DNA of 46,742 bases from Planctomycetia bacterium (lineage in GTDB: Bacteria > Planctomycetota > Planctomycetia > Gemmatales > Gemmataceae), in contig SYHD01000021.1 in the NCBI GenBank assembly GCA_005799265.1, positions 1-46,742 of the forward strand, in the 5' to 3' direction. Each line of letters begins with the position of its first letter. Within the stretch, counting starts at the first letter, position 1. Below the pieces are notes generated by a model. The model saw nothing but the letters and a program-made list of their open reading frames with translations. It was not told the origin of the DNA and ran no database searches. Both the position numbers and the translations under genes were made by a program. This document shows, in pieces, positions 31,694 to 38,566 of this stretch.

Positions 31694-32560
31694 CTAGTTG
31701 TTGAGCTTCTTCGCTTCGACCTTCTTGTCGGCCTTGCGCTCGCCGATGGTCCACAGCAGCAAATCGTACTCGTCGCCATCCTCGCCCTTGACGGTGATCG
31801 TCTTGTTCGGTTTCCACTCGCCCAGGGAGAAGCGATGCGAGACGATGCGGGCGCCGGGCTTCAGCGTTTTTTGCAGCACCGGGCTCAGGCGTTCGCCGAG
31901 GTCGTCGCCGATGTAGAGGAGCACGACCGTGGCGTCCGACATGTCCTTGACGTTGAGGATGTCGCCTTCACGGATCTCGATCTTGTCCTCGAGCTTGGCC
32001 TTCTTGACGTTATCCTTGGCCTTCTTGACGATCTCCGGGTCGATCTCGACGCCGACGCCTCGTTTGGCGCCGAACTTCTGCAAGGGGCGGATGAGCATGA
32101 CGGCGTCGCCGCAGCCGAGGTCGTAGACGACGTCGTCCTTGGTGACCTTGGCGAACTTGGCCATCTCATCGACGATGTCGTTGGGCGTCGGATACCAGCG
32201 GGCCTTGATCTTGTCGGTCAGGTCCTTCACGGTCAGATCGACCTTGGCGTTGTCGCCCCCCTTGATCGTGATGTCCCGGTAACGGAAGATCTTCGTGTAG
32301 TTATTCGGCTCGACCAGGGCTTCGATCTTGAACTTGAAGTCCTTGCCCTTTTCGAGCTCGGTCTTGTAGGTGCGCGTGGCGCCCTCGCCTTCAAAGACTT
32401 TGCCGTTGATGGTGACCACCGTCTCCTCTTGGCCCGCGGGGGGCACGAGGATGGTGATTTGCGATTCGACTTTTTTGCCTTTTTGTCCCTCGACGGCGTT
32501 CCAGGTAGAAAGGCCCGCGAGAACAACAAGACACAGCCCGACGCGAATGGAATTTTTCAT
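31694..32560 (-). CDS. Exported TIGR03000 domain - SAM methyltransferase fusion
   Basis: 288 aa. Signal peptide MKNSIRVGLCLVVLAGLSTW. Residues 33-108 match the planctomycete TIGR03000 domain (ITILVPPAGQEETVVTINGK, then TRTYKTELEKGKDFKFKIEA and ITIKGGDNAKVDL). Residues 120-280 are a class I methyltransferase: DVVYDLGCGDAVMLIRPLQK is SAM motif I, GVGVEIDPEIV motif II, IEIREGDILNV motif III, VVLLYIGDDLGERLSP follows. An exported SAM-dependent enzyme is odd, as SAM is cytoplasmic. The leader may be a membrane anchor, or the methyltransferase fold may have another use. No clear ribosome-binding site is seen. Confidence 0.8.
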   Translation of the reverse strand: MKNSIRVGLCLVVLAGLSTWNAVEGQKGKKVESQITILVPPAGQEETVVTINGKVFEGEGATRTYKTELEKGKDFKFKIEALVEPNNYTKIFRYRDITIKGGDNAKVDLTVKDLTDKIKARWYPTPNDIVDEMAKFAKVTKDDVVYDLGCGDAVMLIRPLQKFGAKRGVGVEIDPEIVKKAKDNVKKAKLEDKIEIREGDILNVKDMSDATVVLLYIGDDLGERLSPVLQKTLKPGARIVSHRFSLGEWKPNKTITVKGEDGDEYDLLLWTIGERKADKKVEAKKLNN

Positions 32561-32734
32561 GGTGCAGCGGTACTTAGGGTTGGAATGCGGGGTGAACGCA
32601 ACGCGCGTCTATTCCGCCATTTCGTCATGGTATTTGTCGACCGTCAAGAGTCAAAGCGATTCGTGACGCCGACACGTTGTCGATGGATGGCGCCAGTTGG
32701 CCCTACCCAACGTGGAATGCCCTTTCTCTCAGTA

Positions 32735-32797
32735 TCACTTCCTCATTCCTCGTTCTTCATTCCTAATTGCGATCAAGAAAGAAGAATGAGGAAGTGA
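32735..32797. repeat. 14-bp perfect inverted repeat
   Basis: TCACTTCCTCATTC (32735-32748) and GAATGAGGAAGTGA (32784-32797) are perfectly complementary with a 35-nt loop that itself holds CATTCCT-type repeats. It is just downstream of the reverse ligase-like gene. Unlike the other palindromes it is AT-richer. Confidence 0.85.
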
Positions 32798-32819
32798 ATG
32801 CGGCAATACCCGCAATCGG

Positions 32820-33923
32820 TCAATACACGCCCACGACCGTCGTCGCCGCGAAGGCGCGGAAGGGCTTGACACCGGAGCAGCCGTCCCACGGGTACTTCGC
32901 CGACGGCTTCTCGCGCACGGCCTCGTCGCGTTCCATGAAGCGCGGGATGAACAGCTCGTTCGTCAGCGTCGTCAGCATGACCCGGCCGTCGGCGCCGTAG
33001 GGGACGACTTTGTTGTAGTCGTCGAAATCGACGATTTGAGCCACGGCGCGCGGCTGCGGAGCGTAATAGTTGATTTTGTAGCCGTCGTCCTTGGTCGGCA
33101 TGTCCGACGCGGCCAGACCCATGAGCGTGTTGCCATAGGTCGGCGCGATGTAGATGCCGGGGCCGAGCAGCTCCTCGATGGCGAAGCGGATCCACTGGCT
33201 GGTCATTTCGGTGCCGCCGCAGAAGACGCCGGTGATGCCCTTTTCTTTCAGCGTCGTGCCGTCTTTTTCGAGACGGCCGCACAGAGCGTCGAGCAGCTTC
33301 GGCGTCGTGAACATGCACTTGATGTCGTGATTGGCGGACAGGATGGTCACGGCCTGATCAATGACGTGTTCTTGATAGGCCTTGAGGTGCTCCATCCATC
33401 CTTTCTTGATGACCTTGATGACCCAGCGCGGATCGAGATCGACGCAGAAGCTGATGCCGCCGCGAAACTGCGCGAGGTGCTCGACGGCCAAGCGCAGACG
33501 GCGCGGGCCGGAAGGGCCGAGCATCAGCCAGTTGGTGTTCTTGGGGAAATACTGGTCCGGCAGCGTGGCCGAGAACATCTCGTAGTCGATCCAGTGGTCC
33601 TCGCAGACGACGCGGCTCTTGGGGATGCCGGTGGTGCCGCCGGTCTCGAAGACGTAAGTCGGCTTATTCCACAGCTTCTTGGGCAGCCAGCGGCGCACGG
33701 GGCCGCCGCGCAGCCAGTCGTCCTCGAAGAGGCCGAATTTTTTCAGGTCGTCGAAGCACTTGACTTCCTTGCGCGGATCGAAGCCGAGCTTCAGAAGCGG
33801 GTTCTTGCCCGCGGCGGCCTCGACCCAGAACGGCGTGCCGGTCTCCGGGTTGAAGTGCTGTTCGATGGTCTCGCGCACGTGGGCGTCGAGAGCGTCCTTG
33901 GCTTGTTGGGATGTCATACTCAT
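32820..33923 (-). CDS. AMP-binding acyl-activating enzyme, PaaK/LuxE-like
   Basis: 367 aa from ATG 33923 with GGAG upstream. The adenylate-forming P-loop is ETGGTTGIPKSRVV (about residue 90), followed by GVFCGGTEMTSQWIRF and YIAPTYGNTLMG, as in phenylacetate-CoA ligases and LuxE acyl-protein synthetases. It is shorter than PaaK (~430 aa) and seems to lack the usual C-terminal swivelling domain. LuxE works with LuxC reductase; an ALDH-like gene is 3.7 kb downstream on the same strand but not in the same operon. Acyl substrate unknown. Confidence 0.75.
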   Translation of the reverse strand: MSMTSQQAKDALDAHVRETIEQHFNPETGTPFWVEAAAGKNPLLKLGFDPRKEVKCFDDLKKFGLFEDDWLRGGPVRRWLPKKLWNKPTYVFETGGTTGIPKSRVVCEDHWIDYEMFSATLPDQYFPKNTNWLMLGPSGPRRLRLAVEHLAQFRGGISFCVDLDPRWVIKVIKKGWMEHLKAYQEHVIDQAVTILSANHDIKCMFTTPKLLDALCGRLEKDGTTLKEKGITGVFCGGTEMTSQWIRFAIEELLGPGIYIAPTYGNTLMGLAASDMPTKDDGYKINYYAPQPRAVAQIVDFDDYNKVVPYGADGRVMLTTLTNELFIPRFMERDEAVREKPSAKYPWDGCSGVKPFRAFAATTVVGVY

Positions 33924-33952
33924 TGAGATAACTGTCTCCACAAAGACTTACT

Positions 33953-34012
33953 AGCCCCGAGCGCAAGCGAGGGGGCGTGTCGAAAAGAACCCCCTCGCTT
34001 GCGCTCGGGGCT
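33953..34012. repeat. Perfect 23-bp inverted repeat, TAGCC family
   Basis: Arms 33953-33975 and 33990-34012 are perfectly complementary (left arm begins AGCCCCGAGCGCAAGCG), with a 14-nt loop. It lies between two same-strand reverse genes: after the end of the beta-propeller gene and before the start of the ligase-like gene. Confidence 0.9.
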
Positions 34013-34018
34013 GGTTAG

Positions 34019-35533
34019 TTATTTCCCAATCGCAATCGCATGCAACTTGAACCGCGTCGTGACGTACAAAACCCCGTTGGCAACCACGGGCGTGCTCCAC
34101 ACGCAGCCATCCATGTTGACGGTGGCCAGCACCTTGCGCGTCTTACCGTGCTGGAAGATGAGGATCTCGCCATCCTCGGTGCCGATGTAGATCTTGCCGT
34201 CGACCCAGTACGGCGAACCCCAGACCGTCGCCTTGAAGTCGTGGTCCCAGTGGCGCTGTCCGGTCGCGGCGTCCAGGCAGTGCATGTAGCCGGCTTCCTC
34301 GGCGATGTACACCAGCCCGTCATGGACGGCCGCGGTGCTGATCGTCGAGCCGAACTTGACCTGCCGGCCCTTCTCCGGCGGCGGATCGAACGCGCCGCCG
34401 AACGCCCAGACGAGAGCGGAATCCTTGTTCTTGGCGTCCTTCGCGTCGAAGCTCTTGAATGACACGTCTCCTTTCTTGGTGACATCCAGGCAAAGGAATT
34501 GGCTCGAGCGCGGCGTATGGGCATTCGTCGGATACACGCCCAGGCCGATGTAGAGGCGATCGCCCACCACCACGGGCGTGGCGACGAAGTAAAGATCGAT
34601 CTCGCGGGCGCCCTTCTTGACGCGCGTTGGCAGGCAGTCGCACTTCCAGATCAGGTTGCCGGTCTCGGGCTCGAAGCTGTAGAGGACGCTATCACCGCCG
34701 GGGAAGATGACTTGGGTCTTGCCGTTGACGACGGCGAGCGTCGGGTTGGACCATTGTCCCTCGATGATGCGCGTGCCGGGCAAATTCGAGTGCCAGGCGA
34801 GCTTGCCCGTGTTTTTGTTGATGGCGACGAAGCTGGGAGCTTTGGGAGAGTGCAGCTTGCCTTCCTCATCGGTGCCGTTGCCGGTGACGAACATGATGAG
34901 ATCGCCATGGATCAGAGGCGAGCAATTCGCCAGATGGTGCGGGAAGACCTTGTGTTCCTTGTTGAGGTTATAGGTCCACTTGACGTTGCCCATGATGTCC
35001 GCGGCGATGATCTCGCAGCCCGGGGCCATGTAGTAAAGCATCTTCCCCTCAACGACGGGGGTGGAGCAAAGGCCCTCGGGGAGCGCTTCGGCGGAGCAGA
35101 CGTCGGCGGGGATGTCGTGGACGATCTGCCAGAGAAAGTTGCCGTCGGACTCGCGGAAGCACATGAGAATCGCCTTCTTGTCCTTGACGGCCTTGTCGCG
35201 CGGCTTGGCGTTGTTGGTGCCGACGTAGATGCGTCCGTCGGCGATGACGGGGCCGCCGAAGGAGCGATCGCCGAGGTTAGCGATCCACTTGACGTTCTTG
35301 TGTTTGCCGTCCTCGACATTCCAGTCGATGGGGACGTTCTTGTCGATGAGGTTGACCATGTTGCGCGCGGTGGTGCCGCCGTACAGGGGGCTATCGGTTT
35401 TGGCGTCGTTCTTGGCGCCGACGTGGACGGTCCTACGGGAACAAACGCTGGCCTCGCTGACCGAGTAGATTGCCATGCCGATTGCGGGGGCCAACGCGAC
35501 CAATACCGCGCGAAATTTCCAGGGCATATTCAT
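34019..35533 (-). CDS. PQQ-type beta-propeller protein 1, exported
   Basis: 504 aa from the ATG at 35533: GAGG abuts the ATG at 35539 but is six bases from 35533. A hydrophobic leader (FRAVLVALAPAIGMAIYSV) precedes a propeller of repeats such as GPVIADGRIYVGTNN, LCSTPVVEGKMLYYMAPG, ATPVVVGDRLYIGLG, GSPYWVDGKIYIGTEDG and STPVVANGVLYVTTRFKL. The blades resemble PQQ-dependent dehydrogenases, but I do not see a PQQ active site, so a binding or scaffold role is as likely as catalysis. It is a paralog of the protein at 36259-37938 (shared N-terminal YGG-x-x-ARNMVNL and FPH...CSPL). Confidence 0.85.
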   Translation of the reverse strand: MNMPWKFRAVLVALAPAIGMAIYSVSEASVCSRRTVHVGAKNDAKTDSPLYGGTTARNMVNLIDKNVPIDWNVEDGKHKNVKWIANLGDRSFGGPVIADGRIYVGTNNAKPRDKAVKDKKAILMCFRESDGNFLWQIVHDIPADVCSAEALPEGLCSTPVVEGKMLYYMAPGCEIIAADIMGNVKWTYNLNKEHKVFPHHLANCSPLIHGDLIMFVTGNGTDEEGKLHSPKAPSFVAINKNTGKLAWHSNLPGTRIIEGQWSNPTLAVVNGKTQVIFPGGDSVLYSFEPETGNLIWKCDCLPTRVKKGAREIDLYFVATPVVVGDRLYIGLGVYPTNAHTPRSSQFLCLDVTKKGDVSFKSFDAKDAKNKDSALVWAFGGAFDPPPEKGRQVKFGSTISTAAVHDGLVYIAEEAGYMHCLDAATGQRHWDHDFKATVWGSPYWVDGKIYIGTEDGEILIFQHGKTRKVLATVNMDGCVWSTPVVANGVLYVTTRFKLHAIAIGK

Positions 35534-35552
35534 GTGCATCCTCGAATAGTTG

Positions 35553-35615
35553 GTTTAGCCGGCGAGCTTGCTCGCCGGGGGCCGCGCTCACGGCGAGCAA
35601 GCTCGCCGGCTAAAC
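35553..35615. repeat. REP-like palindrome left of the RAYT gene
   Basis: Perfect 25-bp arms (35553-35577 and 35591-35615) start GTTTAGCCGGCGAGCTTGCT; each arm contains a small hairpin of its own (CGGCGAGC/GCTCGCCG). It supplies the TAG stop of the RAYT gene (35610-35612). Confidence 0.92.
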
Positions 35616-36179
35616 GATGTACGGCACGACAAACGCCCAGGACTGCGCTGGGCGTCCTTCCTTGGCCGGATTTCCTTCGACGTAGGCAATCGCTTTTTGC
35701 AGATGCTCAACGTCGTCGATGAACACCTTCCAGCATCCCTCGGCCCAGACCGGACGATCGGGTCCCGGCCATGATTCGGTGTCGACCAACTGTTGCGTCG
35801 CACGTGTCTTCAAGTGTCCGACCATGCGTTCGATCTTCCGCTCATGGCGCGCCATCACGACATGCACGTGTTCCGGCAGAATCGCGCAGGCGTGGATTTG
35901 ATAGTTGCTTTCGTCGACCGCCTTGTGAAAGCCGCGCCCAATCACCAGGATCTGGCTTTCCGTCCAAATGACAGGCGGAAATTTCAAAGCCTTCTTCGTC
36001 GCTTCTCTGAGCCGTGCGTTGTGAGGGCGTGCCGCGACGGACCGCCGGGTCTCAACCTTGGTGGCGGGACCGAAGCGCAGGAGTTCCCAGCTGCCGACGA
36101 AATCGGACCACGAGCCGCGCGGATCGTTTGGCAGCCAGAAGCCGTACGCCGAAAAAACGGCGTGATAGGCAATGATCAT
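35610..36179 (-). CDS. REP-associated tyrosine transposase (RAYT), Y1/HUH type
   Basis: 189 aa. The HUH motif is H104-V-H106 in ILPEHVHVVMARH, and the catalytic tyrosine is Tyr166 in AIAYVEGNPAKEG, matching the Y-x-x-x-N-P signature of TnpA_REP proteins. The N-terminus (MIIAYHAVFSAYGFWLPNDP) is of the planctomycete type. RAYTs are single-copy relatives of IS200/IS605 transposases that nick REP hairpins. Here the gene is bracketed by two near-identical palindromes (35553-35615, 36192-36257), the expected arrangement of a REP-RAYT unit. It lies between two paralogous propeller genes. Frame and motifs are intact, so it is probably functional. Confidence 0.88.
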   Translation of the reverse strand: MIIAYHAVFSAYGFWLPNDPRGSWSDFVGSWELLRFGPATKVETRRSVAARPHNARLREATKKALKFPPVIWTESQILVIGRGFHKAVDESNYQIHACAILPEHVHVVMARHERKIERMVGHLKTRATQQLVDTESWPGPDRPVWAEGCWKVFIDDVEHLQKAIAYVEGNPAKEGRPAQSWAFVVPYIV

Positions 36180-36191
36180 CAGGATTCCCCA

Positions 36192-36257
36192 CGTTTGGCC
36201 GGCGAGCTTGCTCGCCGAGCCGAGGGCCGAGCGGCGAGCAAGCTCACCGGCTAAACG
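36192..36257. repeat. REP-like palindrome right of the RAYT gene
   Basis: Arms 36192-36217 and 36232-36257 pair at 24 of 26 positions and match the left-hand element almost exactly (GGCCGGCGAGCTTGCTCGCC). It lies between the RAYT start and the next propeller gene's stop. Confidence 0.92.
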
Positions 36258-36258
36258 A

Positions 36259-37938
36259 TCAGTTTTTGATGGCGTACAGTTTATTCTCGGTCATCACATA
36301 CAGAACGCCGTTGGCGGCGACCGGCGTGGCGCGAACGCGGGCGCCCATTAGATTCTCCGCCAGTTTCTCAAGCTTGTTGCCGTGCTTGAAGACGTAAACG
36401 ACGCCGTCGTCGTTGCCGAGGTAGACCTTGCCGTCGGCGTAATAGGGGGAGCTCCAGATGTCCGCATCGGTCGAGTATTCCCATTGGAGTTTGCCGGTGC
36501 TCGCGTCCAGGCAATGCAGGACGCCGTTCAAGTCGGAGGCGTACACGAGATCCTCGTGAATGGCGCACGTGGACATGGTGCGGCCGAAATAGTAATTCCG
36601 CTTGAGTTTCTTCTGTGTGGCTGGATCGGTGATGACGCCGCCGTAGTGCCAGACCGCGGCGGAATTGGGATTGGGCTTCGTTTTTGGCGGGAAGACGGTG
36701 TCATCGGTGACAAGCTCAGGGGAGACATCGCCTTTCTTGGTCATGTCGATGCACCACAGGTGGCCGATGCCGGTGCGGTGTTCGGGATCCTGACCCGTGC
36801 CGATATAGACGCGGTTTTTGTAGATGACCGGCGTGGCGATGAAGTCGCTGCGTTCGCCGGTGCGCAGGATGTACTTGGCGTCCTTCGGATTGCAATCGAA
36901 TTTCCAGAGAGGCGCGTCGCCGTTCTTGGCGTTGGGATCGAAAGCGTAGATCCAGCCGTCGCCGCCGGGGAAGATGACTTGCGGTTGCCCATTGACGACG
37001 GCGTAGGACGGATTGGCCCACTGGCCGTGCTGGATCAGCCGCCCGCGTTCGAGCAAGGTCTTGAAGCCGAGCTTGCCCAGCACGGGATCGAGCAACGCTT
37101 CGCTTGGAGAGCGGTCCTGCCAGACGACCGTGCCTTTGTTCTTGGACACCTCGATGCGGATGAAGCTGGGCGCCTTGGGCGCCGGCACGTTAATGTGGTT
37201 TTCGTTGACGCCGTTGGCCGTGATGACGTAGAGCTGGTCGCCGAGCAGGAGAGGCGAGCAGTCGGTGATGTTGTGCGGGAAGACGCCGAGCTGGGCGATC
37301 ATATCGACTTCCCAGTGCGGCTTGCCGGTGGCGACGTCGGCGCAGACGACCTTGCAACTGTTGGTGGTGTAGTACATGCGGTCGCCGTCCACGTGCGGGC
37401 TCGAGCAGACGCCTTCCAGGGGCCAATCGACGACCTGGCCGCCGGGGAGTTTCGTGTGTACCGCTTGCCAGTTGAACGCGCCGGTGGCTTCGTCGAAACA
37501 CATGACGACGCCGAGGTCGGACGGCACCATCACTTGTTTGCCGTTCACGAGGACGAGGTTGCCCTTTTCATCAACTTTGGGCTTCACCAGCGTCTTGTCG
37601 CGCAGGTTCTGATTGTTGGTGCCGACGAAGACTCGACCGCCGGCGACAATGGGGCCGCCATAGGCCTTGGAGCCGAGTCCGGCGGACCACTTGATTTTCT
37701 TGGGGTCGAGTTCGTCTTTCTTGTCCACCCACGTGACGGCCAGGCCCTTGGCGTCGAGGTTGACCATGTTCCGCGCGGGCGCGCCGCCGTACATGGCCCA
37801 ATCCTGGGGCGGAACCTTCTTGCCCTGAGCGACGCTCGGCTCGGCGCCGTTGCGGCTGACGACGAAAAGCGCGACGCCTATTACCGCCAGGGTGAGTCCG
37901 CCGGCGAGCCATTGTTTGAGGGATGAATACGAGGTCAT
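36259..37938 (-). CDS. PQQ-type beta-propeller protein 2, membrane-anchored
   Basis: 559 aa; AGGAG precedes ATG 37938. Leader QWLAGGLTLAVIGVALFVV may be an uncleaved anchor. Propeller blades: GPIVAGGRVFVGTNNQNLRD, VCSSPHVDGDRMYYTTNSCK, CSPLLLGDQLYVITANG, ATPVIYKNRVYIGTGQDPEH, SSPYYADGKVYLGNDDGVV and ATPVAANGVLYVMTENKLYA. Close in plan to protein 1, with an insertion of about 50 residues. The pair was probably tandem before the RAYT unit separated it. Function unknown beyond the fold. Confidence 0.85.
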   Translation of the reverse strand: MTSYSSLKQWLAGGLTLAVIGVALFVVSRNGAEPSVAQGKKVPPQDWAMYGGAPARNMVNLDAKGLAVTWVDKKDELDPKKIKWSAGLGSKAYGGPIVAGGRVFVGTNNQNLRDKTLVKPKVDEKGNLVLVNGKQVMVPSDLGVVMCFDEATGAFNWQAVHTKLPGGQVVDWPLEGVCSSPHVDGDRMYYTTNSCKVVCADVATGKPHWEVDMIAQLGVFPHNITDCSPLLLGDQLYVITANGVNENHINVPAPKAPSFIRIEVSKNKGTVVWQDRSPSEALLDPVLGKLGFKTLLERGRLIQHGQWANPSYAVVNGQPQVIFPGGDGWIYAFDPNAKNGDAPLWKFDCNPKDAKYILRTGERSDFIATPVIYKNRVYIGTGQDPEHRTGIGHLWCIDMTKKGDVSPELVTDDTVFPPKTKPNPNSAAVWHYGGVITDPATQKKLKRNYYFGRTMSTCAIHEDLVYASDLNGVLHCLDASTGKLQWEYSTDADIWSSPYYADGKVYLGNDDGVVYVFKHGNKLEKLAENLMGARVRATPVAANGVLYVMTENKLYAIKN

Positions 37939-37986
37939 GAGATCGAACTCCTGTCTTTTAACTCGGTAGTCGAGATAGCTATTTTC

Positions 37987-38310
37987 TCAGGGGCGGATTT
38001 CAACGCAATCGCCTGGCTGGAGCGTTGCGAGCGCTGTGATGGCCGCGGGCATCAACGGCAACAAATCCGCGGCTCGATTCGAAACGGCAACCAGCACCAA
38101 AACGGCGATGTTCATGGCGTGAACGTTCTGTTGAAACGCAAGATTCTGGTCCACCGTGACGAAAACTTCAAAACTGTCGGCTGCCATTCGTTTCAACAAC
38201 TCACCGTTCCTGACGCCAGACCAGCCCATTTCCGGCACGGTATGCGCATCATGTCCGAGGAATTCACGCTTCAACCGTTTCGGGACACACTCGTCGAGAA
38301 GAATACGCAT
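37987..38310 (-). CDS. DUF5615 PIN-like toxin (second pair)
   Basis: 107 aa. MRILLDECVPKRLKREFLGH carries the N-terminal acidic pair and FEVFVTVDQNLAFQQN the second acidic site of the PIN-like fold. The start lies inside the DUF433 gene (47-bp overlap) with no ribosome-binding site of its own, implying translational coupling. Much diverged from the copy at 10754-11107. Confidence 0.82.
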   Translation of the reverse strand: MRILLDECVPKRLKREFLGHDAHTVPEMGWSGVRNGELLKRMAADSFEVFVTVDQNLAFQQNVHAMNIAVLVLVAVSNRAADLLPLMPAAITALATLQPGDCVEIRP

Positions 38311-38518
38311 GAGCGATCAACATTTCATTGGCCAATTCGAGTGCGCCAACCGCCTGTTGGCGCGAGACACTCGGAAAATCATCAAGAAAGTCGACAAGGG
38401 AATCGCCGGCCTCGAGATACTCCATCATGGTTCGAACGGGGACGCGCGTCCCCACGAAAACCGGCGTTCCGGACATTATGTCCGGATCGGATTGCAGGAA
38501 TGGCGGTTGTGGATGCAT
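38264..38518 (-). CDS. DUF433 antitoxin-like protein (second pair)
   Basis: 84 aa from ATG 38518, chosen because AGAGG lies seven bases upstream; an ATG at 38545 is possible. DUF433 text: PDIMSGTPVFVGTRVPVRTM, then YLEAGDSLVDFLDDFPSVSR and a helix with QQAVGALELANEML. The C-terminus overlaps the DUF5615 gene. The pair sits between two beta-propeller genes. Confidence 0.82.
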   Translation of the reverse strand: MHPQPPFLQSDPDIMSGTPVFVGTRVPVRTMMEYLEAGDSLVDFLDDFPSVSRQQAVGALELANEMLIAHAYSSRRVCPETVEA

Positions 38519-38566
38519 GGTCAGCCTCTTGATTTCCATATTCATCTTACCGAAAGTCGCGAATTT

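Noticed and set aside
27711..33923. A LuxC/LuxE-type fatty-acid reductase operon formed by the ALDH and the AMP-binding gene
   Set aside because: The two are on one strand but separated by toxin-antitoxin genes, a forward-strand serpin and a methyltransferase gene, so they are not an operon; a functional link is speculative.
36382..37926. A 514-codon forward open frame opposite beta-propeller 2
   Set aside because: Antisense shadow; the reverse frame has repeated blade motifs and a good ribosome-binding site.
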